DNA of 64,000 bases from Labrenzia sp. 011 (GTDB lineage Bacteria; Pseudomonadota; Alphaproteobacteria; Rhizobiales; Stappiaceae), in contig NZ_QCYM01000010.1 of assembly GCF_003075075.1 (NCBI RefSeq), positions 112,903-176,902 of the forward strand. The letters are read 5' to 3'. Both the position numbers and the translations under genes were made by a program. Under the pieces are notes generated by a model, which was not told the DNA's origin, made no database searches, and saw only the letters and a program-made list of their open reading frames with translations. Shown here piece after piece: positions 51,714 to 60,911 of the stretch; position 1 is the stretch's first letter; each line of letters opens with the position of its first letter.

Positions 51714-52636
51714 CCTTTTGCAAGCCGGATGCGGGGATCCGCATAGGCGTAGGCGATGTCGACCGTCGCATTGATCACGATGACGACGATGGCGACCGAC
51801 AGGACGCCGAACTGAAGAACGGGATAGTCACGCAGGATGGCGGAGCGCACGAGCAGGTCGCCGATACCCGGCCAGGCGAAGATCGCTTCCACGACGACGC
51901 TGCCCGAGGCCGCCAGTCCGGCGATCTGCAGCCCGATCACCGACAGAAGCGTGATCGAGGCATTGCGCAGCCCGTGTTTGAGTATGACGATCCATTCGGG
52001 AAGGCCTTTCGCCCGGGCCGTGCGCATGTAGTCTTGGCTGAGCACGTCCAGCATGGCGTTGCGGGTGAACCGGGTGATGGCGGCGACCAGCATTCCCGAG
52101 ATCGCCAGCGTGGGCATGATGAAGTGCAGGGCGGACCCGTCGCCGATCACCGGCAGCCAGTTGAGCGTGTAGCCGAAGATCAGGACCAGAAGGATGCCGA
52201 TGATGAAGGCGGGCACCGCATAGCCGAGAAAGGCGATGACCATGACCACGCTGCCGATGATGCTGGTGCGATAGATCGCCGCCAGGATGCCGAGCGGAAC
52301 GGACACGATCAGGGTGAAGCCGATCGCGCTGAGCAGCAGTTTCAGCGACGGCCAGGCCCGTTCGAGCACGATTTGCGACACCGGGCGCCGTTCGAGGAAG
52401 GAGAGGCCGAACTCGCCGGAAAAGACGGAGACAAGGTAGCGCCAGTACTGGGTCCCGATCGAGGCGTCCAGGCCGTAGTAGGCGATCAGGAGCTCCCGGT
52501 CTTCCAGGGTGATGCCGTCGCCGAGGACGAAATCGATCGGGTTGCCGGAGAGCCTTGTGGCGAAGAACACCAGCGTCACGATGACGACAAGGGTAATGGC
52601 CATCTTGGCGAGGGTGCGCAGCACGTAGATCAGCAT
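51710..52636 (-). CDS. ABC permease, DppB type
   Basis: A 308-aa permease with the usual DppB start (MLIYVLRTLAKMAITLVVIV), the periplasmic segment DRELLIAYYGLDASIGTQYW, and the EAA loop YMRTARAKGLPEWIVILKHG. Forms the heterodimeric pore with the DppC-type protein. Its start lies within the last seven bases of the HAD phosphatase gene, so it is translationally coupled. Confidence 0.94.
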   Translation of the reverse strand: MLIYVLRTLAKMAITLVVIVTLVFFATRLSGNPIDFVLGDGITLEDRELLIAYYGLDASIGTQYWRYLVSVFSGEFGLSFLERRPVSQIVLERAWPSLKLLLSAIGFTLIVSVPLGILAAIYRTSIIGSVVMVIAFLGYAVPAFIIGILLVLIFGYTLNWLPVIGDGSALHFIMPTLAISGMLVAAITRFTRNAMLDVLSQDYMRTARAKGLPEWIVILKHGLRNASITLLSVIGLQIAGLAASGSVVVEAIFAWPGIGDLLVRSAILRDYPVLQFGVLSVAIVVIVINATVDIAYAYADPRIRLAKG

Positions 52637-53421
52637 GATGTGACCTCGATGGGTGTCGGTTCCGTAGGGGAGGCGGGCGGGTCCGGGTGATCGCTCGCGG
52701 GCGTCGGATGCCCGTTTGCCACCAGGTGGATGAAATCGAGGCCGGCCCGGGCGGCGGCGGCGCCATCCGTGTCGGCATTGTCGCCGACGAAGACCGCATC
52801 GGCTTCCGCAACCCCGGTCCTGCGCAGGGCGGCCTCGATCAGAAACGGTTCGGGCTTGCCGAAGACCCGTGCCGGAAGGTCGGGCAGACAGGCCCGGAAC
52901 GCCGCGAAAAGCGACCCGGTCTCCGGGACGGGGCGGCCGTCGGCGTTCGGGTGGAAGAGGTCGGGATTGGTCAGAACCAGCTCCGCGCCCCTGTCCAGAA
53001 GCCGAAGGGCCCGTTCCAGACTTGCCAGGGTGAAGCGGGTGTCGCGGCCGAGCACCACGACCTCGGCAAGGTCATCGGCCTGCCGCAGACCGAGATCGGT
53101 TGCGAGGTGGCGCAGCGGCGGCTCGGCGAAGACGAGCACCCGGGCACCGGGACGCTCCGCCGCGACCGTGCGCACCGCAAGCTCGCCGGCCAGGAAAATA
53201 CGCTCCTCGGCAAGCTCCAGGCCGATCGCCCCGAGTTTTCGCGAAAGCGTGGCGCCCGTATCCGCCGAATTGTTCGACACGATCGACAGCCGGTCCCCGG
53301 CGGCCTGAGCGAAGGCTTCCGCTCCGGGCAGCGCGCGCGCTTCAGCGATCAGGCATCCGTCCAGGTCGCACAGGACCGCAGCATAGTCGCCGACATCCGC
53401 CGCGCTCAGCGATGTTGTCAT
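52630..53421 (-). CDS. HAD-IIA family phosphatase (NagD-like)
   Basis: A 263-aa cytoplasmic HAD hydrolase: motif I VLCDLDGCL, motif II VSNNSADTG, then FGKPEPFLIEAALRR and VFVGDNADTDGAAAARAG. The class IIA cap lies between. Relatives dephosphorylate nucleotides, sugar phosphates or 2-phosphoglycolate. It is the first gene of the Opp-type ABC operon and overlaps the DppB gene by seven bases. The start is uncertain: ATG 53421 fits homology best, while ATG 53442 or GTG 53454 have a better AAGGGG context. With the metallophosphoesterase it could remove phosphate after diester cleavage. Confidence 0.88.
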   Translation of the reverse strand: MTTSLSAADVGDYAAVLCDLDGCLIAEARALPGAEAFAQAAGDRLSIVSNNSADTGATLSRKLGAIGLELAEERIFLAGELAVRTVAAERPGARVLVFAEPPLRHLATDLGLRQADDLAEVVVLGRDTRFTLASLERALRLLDRGAELVLTNPDLFHPNADGRPVPETGSLFAAFRACLPDLPARVFGKPEPFLIEAALRRTGVAEADAVFVGDNADTDGAAAARAGLDFIHLVANGHPTPASDHPDPPASPTEPTPIEVTSC

Positions 53422-53668
53422 TTGTGTTCTGCGCGCACGCATTGCGATGTCCACACCCCTTCGTTTGCCGTGCAGCCCGCGCTGCCCGGCATTGCAATGT
53501 CCGCCGGCGGGGGCCGGTGGTCCTCATTTTCAGAAAAGCCGCGTCCTGGACTTCGGCCTGCTGAAGTCGGGGCCAAACTGTCGCTTCTGTGTGACGTGGC
53601 TGTTACAGACGGAACTTAAGGTTTGGGGCGGTGAAACTTTTTGCTTCGAACCCGTGGGAAATCCCGAA

Positions 53669-54568
53669 ATGTCCGTATCCCTGTCCCGTCTTCGTGCCGT
53701 CAATGCCGTCGCCGCCGGCGGTTCCTATGCCGCAGCGGCCCGCGTGCTGAAGGTTTCGCAGCCGGCGGTGGCCCGGCATGTCAAGGATCTTGAAGCGGAT
53801 TACGGCGTTCGCCTGTTCGACCGGAAGAACGGCGTTCTGTCGCCGACGCCCCTGTGCAACGAGCTGTGCGACATTGCCGAGCGCATGGAAGAGGCGGAGC
53901 GGACGGCAACACGGCTTCTCACGCGGCACAACACGCTGCTCAACGGCCGCCTGGTCATCGGCCTCGGCAACTCCATGCCCGGCATGGCGCTGATTGCGCT
54001 GTTCCTGAAACGGCATCCGAGTGTGGAAATCGCCGTGGAGACCGGGTCCCACGAACAGATCACCCGCGCGGTGCTGACCCGTGAGGTGGATATCGGTGTG
54101 CTGCCGGATGTCCCGGCCGACAGCCGTTTCCGGCGGGAACTGCTGGCGCGGCAGAATGTGGTCGCCATCGTTCACCCGGACAGCCCGCTGCTGCGCGAAA
54201 GCACGGTGACCTGCGAGCGGCTCATGGCCGAACCGCTCATCTTCCGCACCAGGGGGTCATCGACCCAGCGGGTGGTCGACCGGGCTTTTCGCACGGCAGG
54301 ATTCGAGCCCACGCCGCTCCTCACCCTCGATACCCGGGACGCGGTCTATGAAGCCGTCGTCAACGGTCTCGGGGTCGGTTTCATGTGGCGCTTCGGAACC
54401 GGCCGGACCGACATCGTCCATCGCGTCTCGGTGACCGACATGCATCGCCAGTATGAAGAGCAGGTCTTTTCCCTGACGGACGAACGGAACCTGCTGTTCG
54501 ATGCCTTCTATTCAACCGTCACCGCCTTCCGGAACGAGGCCGAGGCCATTCTGGAAAACCGGAGCTGA
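53669..54568 (+). CDS. LysR-family transcriptional regulator
   Basis: A 299-aa LysR regulator. The winged-helix N-terminus reads SLSRLRAVNAVAAGGSYAAA and VSQPAVARHVKDLEADYG; the effector-binding domain includes GLGNSMPGMALIALF and DIGVLPDVPADSRFR. It is divergent from the HAD-ABC operon across 247 bases, the standard arrangement for control of the divergent operon. The effector is unknown. Confidence 0.92.
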   Translation: MSVSLSRLRAVNAVAAGGSYAAAARVLKVSQPAVARHVKDLEADYGVRLFDRKNGVLSPTPLCNELCDIAERMEEAERTATRLLTRHNTLLNGRLVIGLGNSMPGMALIALFLKRHPSVEIAVETGSHEQITRAVLTREVDIGVLPDVPADSRFRRELLARQNVVAIVHPDSPLLRESTVTCERLMAEPLIFRTRGSSTQRVVDRAFRTAGFEPTPLLTLDTRDAVYEAVVNGLGVGFMWRFGTGRTDIVHRVSVTDMHRQYEEQVFSLTDERNLLFDAFYSTVTAFRNEAEAILENRS

Positions 54569-54754
54569 AGGCTGTCTGGCTGCTGACACTTGGGCCTTCG
54601 GCGCCACGAAGCCCGGCGCGCGCAAGCGCGTCGGGCAGGCGATAGAGGCCGGTGTCGAAGGTTTCGTTAGACGCGCCGAGGGGGCCGCGGGCCGTCTGGA
54701 CAGGTCGGTCTCGCCTGGTCCCGACCCGGCCAGGCCGCGGGCCTGTCGACGACG

Positions 54755-55771
54755 TCAGATCGTCATGACGATCCGGCCCTCGATCTGCCCGGCCTTCATC
54801 CGGTCGAAGATGCTGTTGACGTCGTCCAGCGTTTCCTCGCTGTAATGCGCTGCCACCTTGCCTTCGGCGGCAAAGTCGAGGGATTCCGCCAGATCGAGCC
54901 GTGTGCCGACGATGGAGCCCCGGATCGTCTTGCCGTTCAGAACCGTATCGAAGATCGACAGGGGGAAGTCTTCCGGTGGCAGGCCGACAAGGCTCATGGT
55001 GCCACCGCGCGCCAGCATGCCGACACCTTGCTGGAAGGACTTGCCTGCCACCGCCGTGACCAGAACGCCTTCCGCGCCGCCGCCGGCCTGGACTTCGGCC
55101 ACCGGGTCGGTTTCGAGCGCGTTGATCACCTGATCCGCACCCAGTTTCCGGGCGAGTTCCAGCTTGTCGTTGGAAATGTCTACGGCGATCACGTGCAGCC
55201 CCATCGCCTTGGCGTATTGCACGGCCATGTGGCCGAGACCGCCGATTCCGGAAATGACCACGGTCTGGCCCGGGCGGGTGTCGGTTTCCTTCAGTCCCTT
55301 GTAGACGGTCACCCCGGCGCACAGCACAGGCGCGGCCGCGGCAAGGCCCACGCCGTCCGGGATGTGCCCGACATAGTCTGGATCGGCCAGGACGTAATCC
55401 GCGAAACCGCCGTTCACGCTGTAGCCGGTGTTCTGCTGGTCGGTGCAAAGGGTTTCCCAGCCGCCCATGCAATGGCGGCAGTGACCGCAGGCCGAATGCA
55501 GCCAGGGAATGCCGACGCGATCGCCTTCCTTGACCGCCGTGACGCCCGCGCCAACCTCGGCGACGATCCCCACGCCTTCATGGCCGGGAATGAAGGGCGG
55601 ATTGGGCTTGACCGGCCAGTCGCCGTTGGCGGCGTGAAGGTCCGTATGACAAACGCCGGAGGCTTTCACCTTCACGACGATCTTGCCGTCTGTCACCTCA
55701 GGCTTCTCCACCTCGCAAATGTCCAGTGGCGCACCGAACTTGCGCACGACGGCGGCTTTCATGCTGACCAT
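54755..55771 (-). CDS. adhP: Zinc-dependent alcohol dehydrogenase (AdhP type)
   Basis: A 338-aa MDR-family enzyme. Catalytic zinc ligands are in [16 protein letters not shown] and GHEGVGIV, structural zinc cysteines in [15 protein letters not shown], and the NAD motif in [17 protein letters not shown]. Oxidises primary alcohols or reduces aldehydes. ATG 55771 has AAGGA eight bases upstream. Monocistronic, convergent with the LysR gene and unrelated in orientation to either ABC operon. Confidence 0.94.
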   Translation of the reverse strand: MVSMKAAVVRKFGAPLDICEVEKPEVTDGKIVVKVKASGVCHTDLHAANGDWPVKPNPPFIPGHEGVGIVAEVGAGVTAVKEGDRVGIPWLHSACGHCRHCMGGWETLCTDQQNTGYSVNGGFADYVLADPDYVGHIPDGVGLAAAAPVLCAGVTVYKGLKETDTRPGQTVVISGIGGLGHMAVQYAKAMGLHVIAVDISNDKLELARKLGADQVINALETDPVAEVQAGGGAEGVLVTAVAGKSFQQGVGMLARGGTMSLVGLPPEDFPLSIFDTVLNGKTIRGSIVGTRLDLAESLDFAAEGKVAAHYSEETLDDVNSIFDRMKAGQIEGRIVMTI

Positions 55772-56247
55772 GCCAGATATCCTTCTCCATATCGATCACC
55801 AAGCCCTTGCTCTGCCGGATCCCCTGCGGGCAAGACCTGTTTCGAGCATCGGGCGATAACTTGGCGCAACCGGTGACCTTCGCCTGCCTGACGTAAAAGC
55901 CGACGTGCCGGTGGCCCGGGAAACCGGTCTCGCACGATGCCTGAATTCATATGTGAGGCCGTCGGGTCACGCCAGTTCGTCCGATTACGTATCGGGGACC
56001 AACGGTGCAAACGGCTATGCCCGGGATTTGGGGTGAGCTCATAAATGAAGACGAACTGGCACGAGCGGTGGAGCTCCGTTCGGTCTCCGCATCGGCAGCT
56101 GCCGAAATTCCGATTTTCCGTCCTCTTGTCATATCTCCGTAATCTGCCCGATCTAAAACCGTCCTTGCACACGTGTGCAAGTTGTATCTATTCTGCGCAT
56201 GGCGCCTCCGGGAGGGACGCTGCGCATCAGACAGCAGGCGAGATCAG
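55772..56247. promoter_or_regulatory. Divergent adhP / sugar-type ABC operon control region
   Basis: 476 bases between divergent genes. It holds the 18-bp palindrome at 56164-56181, 66 bases before the SBP start, and a TTGTCA (56127-56132) that could be a -35 element. A matching -10 is not convincing. Nothing else stands out. Confidence 0.5.
56164..56181. promoter_or_regulatory. Perfect 18-bp LacI-type operator
   Basis: CTTGCACAC (56164-56172) is followed by its reverse complement GTGTGCAAG. An even palindrome with central CG is the form bound by LacI/GalR proteins, and a LacI-family regulator is encoded at the end of the same cluster (62440-63456). Confidence 0.75.
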
Positions 56248-57618
56248 ATGACAAACCTAGTTTCAAAACTGCGACAGTCCACAGCGGCTGCCGTTCTGGC
56301 CGTCACCGCGGCATCCTTTGCCGGTGACGCCTTCGCGAAAGACCTGACAATCACCGTTTGGGCCGGGGGGACCAACGACAGTGACGTATATCGTCTCGAT
56401 GCCATCGAAATGGCCGCGGACATCCTGACGCGGGAATATGCGATCCTCGGTGAGGAGCTGAACATCACGGTCGAAAAGAAGCGCGACTTCGCCGACTGGG
56501 GCGCCTTCAAGCAGGCCGTGACGCTGGCCGCCGAATCCGGCGACGCGCCGAACATCGTCGTCACCAGCCACCTGGACATCGCACCGTGGAGCCAGGCCGG
56601 CCTCATCGTGCCGGTCGAGGACTATGTCGACATGGACACATGGCCGCTGAACAACATCTACGACAATCTGCTGGAGATCACCTCCTACAACGGCGTTGTC
56701 TACGGTCTGCCGCAGGATGCGGAAAGCCGTCCGTTCTTCTTCTGGAAGGACACGATGAAGAAGATCGGCTATACGGACGAAGAGATCGACGCCCTGCCGG
56801 CCAAGGTCGAATCCGGTGACTACACGCTGGCCAACGTTCTGGAAGACGCCAAGAAGGCGGTCGACATGGAGCTGGTGGAAGAAGGCTACGGCTTCTATCC
56901 GCGTGTGTCCAACGGCCCGGACTACGCCCAGTTCTACCAGTCCTTCGGCGGCGAGCTGCTCGACAAGGAATCCGGCAAGCTGCTTCTCGACAAGCAGGCG
57001 ATGACGGACTTCTACCAGTTCTTCGTGGACGCCGTTGATGCAAAGGTCACCCGCAAGAACCACATCGGCACCGAGTGGGACCAGTGGTACGCGGAAGTGG
57101 CCAGCGGCAAGGCGGCCACCTGGCACGGCGGCACCTGGCACTACGCCCGCTATACCGGCAAGGAAGGTCTCGACGACTTCTTCGGCAACATCCAGTTCAC
57201 GCTGATCCCGGCCGGCAATGAAAACGGCCGCGCCAACACCATCACCCAGCCGCTGGCCTATCTCCTGACCGCCCAGGACAATGAAGACGATGTCGAAATC
57301 GCGGCGCAGCTGATCAAGATCGCTTCCGAGCCGCGCATCAACACGCTGCACGCGATCAAATCCGCGCATCTGGGCATCGCGAAGGAACAGTCCAACATCG
57401 AGCTCTATGCCAACGACCGCTGGGCGGCGGAAGCCACCGAGCGTCTGCTCGGCCAGGCCAATGCGCAGCCGAACCACACCGACTACGGCCAGTTCTCCCA
57501 GATCATGTTCAAGGGTCTGGAAACGGCCTGGACCGGCACGAAGACCCCGGCCGAGGCCGTGGCCGAAGTCGAAGCCGAAATGAAGGCGACCCTGGGCGAC
57601 GAAGTGATCATTCGCTGA
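56248..57618 (+). CDS. ABC transporter substrate-binding protein (SBP family 1)
   Basis: A 456-aa periplasmic protein. The signal peptide runs to about residue 29 (AAAVLAVTAASFAGDAFA); the mature protein begins KDLTITVWAGGTNDSDVYR. The general fold is like MalE/UgpB sugar or glycerol-phosphate binders (NGVVYGLPQDAESRPFFFWK). ATG 56248 was chosen because it gives a proper signal peptide; the open frame upstream runs through the operator. The substrate is unknown; the downstream GDPD protein suggests a glycerophosphodiester. Confidence 0.93.
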   Translation: MTNLVSKLRQSTAAAVLAVTAASFAGDAFAKDLTITVWAGGTNDSDVYRLDAIEMAADILTREYAILGEELNITVEKKRDFADWGAFKQAVTLAAESGDAPNIVVTSHLDIAPWSQAGLIVPVEDYVDMDTWPLNNIYDNLLEITSYNGVVYGLPQDAESRPFFFWKDTMKKIGYTDEEIDALPAKVESGDYTLANVLEDAKKAVDMELVEEGYGFYPRVSNGPDYAQFYQSFGGELLDKESGKLLLDKQAMTDFYQFFVDAVDAKVTRKNHIGTEWDQWYAEVASGKAATWHGGTWHYARYTGKEGLDDFFGNIQFTLIPAGNENGRANTITQPLAYLLTAQDNEDDVEIAAQLIKIASEPRINTLHAIKSAHLGIAKEQSNIELYANDRWAAEATERLLGQANAQPNHTDYGQFSQIMFKGLETAWTGTKTPAEAVAEVEAEMKATLGDEVIIR

Positions 57619-57644
57619 TCGCACGATCAATCCGGTACCGGAAA

Positions 57645-57677
57645 CCGGGCGGCGGCGTCATATGCGCCGCTGCCCGG
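57645..57677 (+). terminator. Post-SBP hairpin in the sugar-type ABC operon
   Basis: CCGGGC-G-GCGGCG (57645-57657) pairs with CGCCGC-T-GCCCGG (57665-57677), one mismatch, loop TCATATG. It lies in the 78-base SBP-permease gap and has no T-run. Probably stabilises the SBP message. Confidence 0.6.
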
Positions 57678-57696
57678 GACCTTCAGGAGTTACCCC

Positions 57697-59001
57697 ATGC
57701 GGCGCGCACATCTGCTGGGCCTCGGCTTTCTCTCGCCGGCCCTGGTGATCATTGTTATGCTTTTCCTGGTCCCGGTCCTTCTGACCGTGATGTTCTCTTT
57801 CACAAACATGAGCACGGCGACCGGGATCAGCGGCGGTGCCTATGAAATCAATTCGGCCTCTCTGCGGAAGCTGGCGGACGCGGGCGCACAGGAGAGTTTC
57901 CTCGATGCCCTCGGCCAGGAAGCCTTCGTGGTTGACGATGCCGGGATCACCGCGGTTGCCGCCGCCTATGGCGAGCAGTTCGCCAACGAGATCGGGTCGC
58001 AGATGCTCGGCGAGCGGTTTACCAGCCGCCGCGACCTGGAAAGAGCCTTCCGCAAGCTGAAATCCCGGCCGAGATCGACCCGCGACATCAAGAAGGCGGC
58101 CGACCTGTTCAAACGCTCCGTGCTCAACGTGCGGTTCGAGACGGCCGATGGACTTGTCGGTGCGGTCACGGGCAACGGCATCGCGATGACGCCGGATCAG
58201 CAGGAGCTGCTGACGAGGACAATCTATACCGGCTGGAGCTGGACCACGGACAATTTCGCGCTGATGACGCAGATCCCCTATATCTGGCGGGTGGCGGGAA
58301 ACACCGTGATGTATGTGGTTCTGACCCTGTCGGTGTCCGTGGGGCTGGGACTGTTTCTTGCCATCACGACGTTCTATCTGCCGTCGCTTCCGGCGGCGAG
58401 CTTCCGGGCGATCTGGTTCCTGCCGCGCATCCTGCCCAATGTCATTTTCGTGCTCATGTGGAAGTGGCTGGCCTGGGATACGGGGTTCATCTCGTCTTTC
58501 CTCGCCAATTTCGGTGTGGCGCCGCGAAACTGGATGCTGGATACCGACATCCATGCCTGGGTGTTCATCGTGCTGATCAACGGCATGGTCGGCGCCTCGC
58601 TCGGCATGATCCTGTTCGGCAGCGCGATCAAGGCCATCCCGCAACCGATGCTCTACGCCAGCGAAGTGGACGGCGCTTCCCGCTGGCAGCAGATCCGCTA
58701 CATCATCCTGCCGCAGCTGCGCTGGCCGATCATGTTCATCTGCGCCTATTCGACCCTGTCCCTGATGACGAGCTTTGAATACATCCTGCTGTCCACCGAC
58801 GGCGGACCGGGCGGGGCGACGGAAGTCTGGTCCCTGATGGCCTTCCACACCGCGCTCGACAATTACGCGGGCAATCTTCAGTACGGCCTCGGTGCCGCCA
58901 TGGCGCTGGTTCTGGTGATCGTCGGCATCCTCGCCTCGCTCGTCTACCTGCGCATCTTCAACTTCAACGATCTCGTGGCCAAGCCACGGATCGAACAGTG
59001 A
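57697..59001 (+). CDS. ABC permease, MalF/UgpA type, with long insertion
   Basis: A 434-aa permease; most UgpA-like proteins are about 290-300 aa. TM1 (about 8-33) is followed by a ~150-residue hydrophilic segment rich in charged helices (roughly 40-190, e.g. TSRRDLERAFRKLKSRPR) before the usual core resumes at VAGNTVMYVVLTLSVSVGLG. The EAA loop reads YASEVDGASRWQQIRYIILP. The extra segment is predicted periplasmic. Second gene of the operon. Confidence 0.92.
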   Translation: MRRAHLLGLGFLSPALVIIVMLFLVPVLLTVMFSFTNMSTATGISGGAYEINSASLRKLADAGAQESFLDALGQEAFVVDDAGITAVAAAYGEQFANEIGSQMLGERFTSRRDLERAFRKLKSRPRSTRDIKKAADLFKRSVLNVRFETADGLVGAVTGNGIAMTPDQQELLTRTIYTGWSWTTDNFALMTQIPYIWRVAGNTVMYVVLTLSVSVGLGLFLAITTFYLPSLPAASFRAIWFLPRILPNVIFVLMWKWLAWDTGFISSFLANFGVAPRNWMLDTDIHAWVFIVLINGMVGASLGMILFGSAIKAIPQPMLYASEVDGASRWQQIRYIILPQLRWPIMFICAYSTLSLMTSFEYILLSTDGGPGGATEVWSLMAFHTALDNYAGNLQYGLGAAMALVLVIVGILASLVYLRIFNFNDLVAKPRIEQ

Positions 59002-59012
59002 GGAGGACCGCC

Positions 59013-59843
59013 ATGATGTCCTCGAATTTCCGCGCCTGGCCGCTGTTCCTGCTGCTGACCGTGCTCTCGCTGCCGCTGGTGACCATGTATGTCTATCTGT
59101 TCGTGGACACGGTCACCGACACCACGGCGGGCTCGCTGATCCCGGACAGGTTCACGCTCCAGCACTGGCGCTTCCTGTGGGAAGCGCCGGAAACCGGCCG
59201 AGTCAGCATCTGGACGGTGACCCTCAACACCTTCGTCTTCGCCATTTGCACCACCCTGGTGAACGTGTCGGCCTCTGTCACCGCCGGCTATGCGCTGTCG
59301 CGCCTCAACATGCCGTTCAAGCGCTTCTTCCTGGGCGGCATCCTGACGCTGCACGCCTTTCCGACCATCACCCTGATCATCTCCATCTTCCTGATCCTGC
59401 AGATGATCGGCCTCTACAACACGCTGATCGGCGTCATCCTGGTCAAGACCGCGCTGGAACTGCCGTTCGGCATCTGGATCATGAAAGGGTTCTTCGACAA
59501 CGTGCCCTGGGAAATCGAGATGGCCGGGCTGCAGGACGGAGCCAGCCGCTTCACCGTCTGGTGGAAGCTGGTGCTGCCGCAGGTCCAGCCCGGCATCGCG
59601 GCTCTTGCCGTGTTCGTGTTCCTGTCCGCCTGGAGCGAATTCATCCTTCCGCAGGTGCTGGCCCCGAGCGGCAGCGCGCAGGTGCTGTCCACCTATCTCT
59701 CCAATCTGATCTTCGACGACGTGAAACCGGACTTCAACATGTTCAAGTCGGTCGGCGTCTTCTACGCGCTGCCGGTGATCGTCATCTATCTGATCTTCAA
59801 CAGGCAACTCATGAACATCTATGGCGGAGGCACGAAGGGCTGA
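59013..59843 (+). CDS. ABC permease, MalG/UgpE type
   Basis: A 276-aa permease with six predicted TM segments and the EAA loop (EIEMAGLQDGASRFTVWWKL). The open frame begins at GTG 58998, but AGGAGG lies six bases before ATG 59013, which I take as the start. Its TGA shares one base with the ATG of the ATPase gene. Confidence 0.94.
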   Translation: MMSSNFRAWPLFLLLTVLSLPLVTMYVYLFVDTVTDTTAGSLIPDRFTLQHWRFLWEAPETGRVSIWTVTLNTFVFAICTTLVNVSASVTAGYALSRLNMPFKRFFLGGILTLHAFPTITLIISIFLILQMIGLYNTLIGVILVKTALELPFGIWIMKGFFDNVPWEIEMAGLQDGASRFTVWWKLVLPQVQPGIAALAVFVFLSAWSEFILPQVLAPSGSAQVLSTYLSNLIFDDVKPDFNMFKSVGVFYALPVIVIYLIFNRQLMNIYGGGTKG

Positions 59844-60901
59844 TGCGAATTTCAATCGAAAACTTCACCAAATCCTTCGGCGACACCACCGTGATCGAGG
59901 ACATGTCGCTGGAAATCGGGGACGGCGAAATGCTCGCCCTGCTGGGACCAAGCGGCTGCGGCAAGTCGACGACGCTGTTCGCAATCTGCGGCATTCACCG
60001 CATGAACGCCGGCCGCCTGCTGTTCGGGGATGCCGACGTGACAGAGGTCTCTTCCCAGAAGCGCAATGTCGGCGTGGTCTTCCAGAACTATGCGCTCTAT
60101 CCGCATATGAACGTCTACGAGAACATCGCCTTCCCGCTGAAGGTGCGCAAGGAAAGCAGGGCCGAGATCGACCGCAAGGTGCAGGAGATCGCCGGGCTGG
60201 TCCATATTGGCGAACTGCTCCGGCGCCGGCCGATGCAGCTCTCCGGCGGTCAGCAACAGCGGGTTGCCCTGGCCCGGGCACTGATCCGCAAGCCGGACAT
60301 TCTCCTGCTCGACGAGCCGCTGGCCAATCTGGACGCCAAGCTGCGCCTGGAAATGCGCTCCGAAATCCGGCGTATCCAGCTTGCCACGGGCATCACGGCG
60401 GTTCTGGTGACCCATGACCAGGTCGAGGCCATGTCCATGTGCGACCGCATCGCCCTCATGGACAAGGGACGGATCGTGCAGCTTTCGACGCCGAAGGACA
60501 TGTACGAAAATCCCTCCTCGGACTTCGTCGCCGGCTTCCTGGGCAATCCGCCCATCGCCTTTCTGGAGGGTGCCGCCGCCAATGGCGGTTTCCGGCTGGC
60601 GAATTCGCAGGTCACCCTGCCGGTGCCTTCCGGAATTGACATGCCTGGAGAAGGAGCGCCCATGCGCTTCGGCGTGCGGCCGGAATTCTTCCAGCCGGAC
60701 AACCCGCTCAAGGTCTCCGGAAAGGTCAGTTTCGTCGAGACACAGGGGCGGGAGGAACTTTATGACGTAACGCTGGAAAACGGCGCCGTGCTGCGCTCCA
60801 TCCAGTCCCAGAGCGCAGGCTTCAGGCTGGGCGAAGAGGTTTCCTGGGGGATCGCCCAGGACAGGATCCTGGCCTTCGGTCCGGACGGCAACCGGCTTTG
60901 A
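59843..60901 (+). CDS. ABC ATPase, MalK/UgpC type
   Basis: A 352-aa ATPase: P-loop LLGPSGCGKSTTLF, Q-loop VVFQNYALYPHMNVYENIAF, signature LSGGQQQRVALARAL, Walker B DILLLDEPLANLDAKLR. A C-terminal TOBE/OB regulatory domain starts near residue 240 (PMRFGVRPEFFQPD). One-base overlap with the MalG-type permease gene; 10 bases to the GDPD gene. Confidence 0.95.
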   Translation: MRISIENFTKSFGDTTVIEDMSLEIGDGEMLALLGPSGCGKSTTLFAICGIHRMNAGRLLFGDADVTEVSSQKRNVGVVFQNYALYPHMNVYENIAFPLKVRKESRAEIDRKVQEIAGLVHIGELLRRRPMQLSGGQQQRVALARALIRKPDILLLDEPLANLDAKLRLEMRSEIRRIQLATGITAVLVTHDQVEAMSMCDRIALMDKGRIVQLSTPKDMYENPSSDFVAGFLGNPPIAFLEGAAANGGFRLANSQVTLPVPSGIDMPGEGAPMRFGVRPEFFQPDNPLKVSGKVSFVETQGREELYDVTLENGAVLRSIQSQSAGFRLGEEVSWGIAQDRILAFGPDGNRL

Positions 60902-60911
60902 CGGAACCATC

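Noticed and set aside
56127..56160. Sigma70 promoter (TTGTCA plus GATCTA) before the sugar-type ABC operon
   Set aside because: The -10 match is poor at any spacing from 17 to 19; only the adjacent palindrome is reported as a feature.
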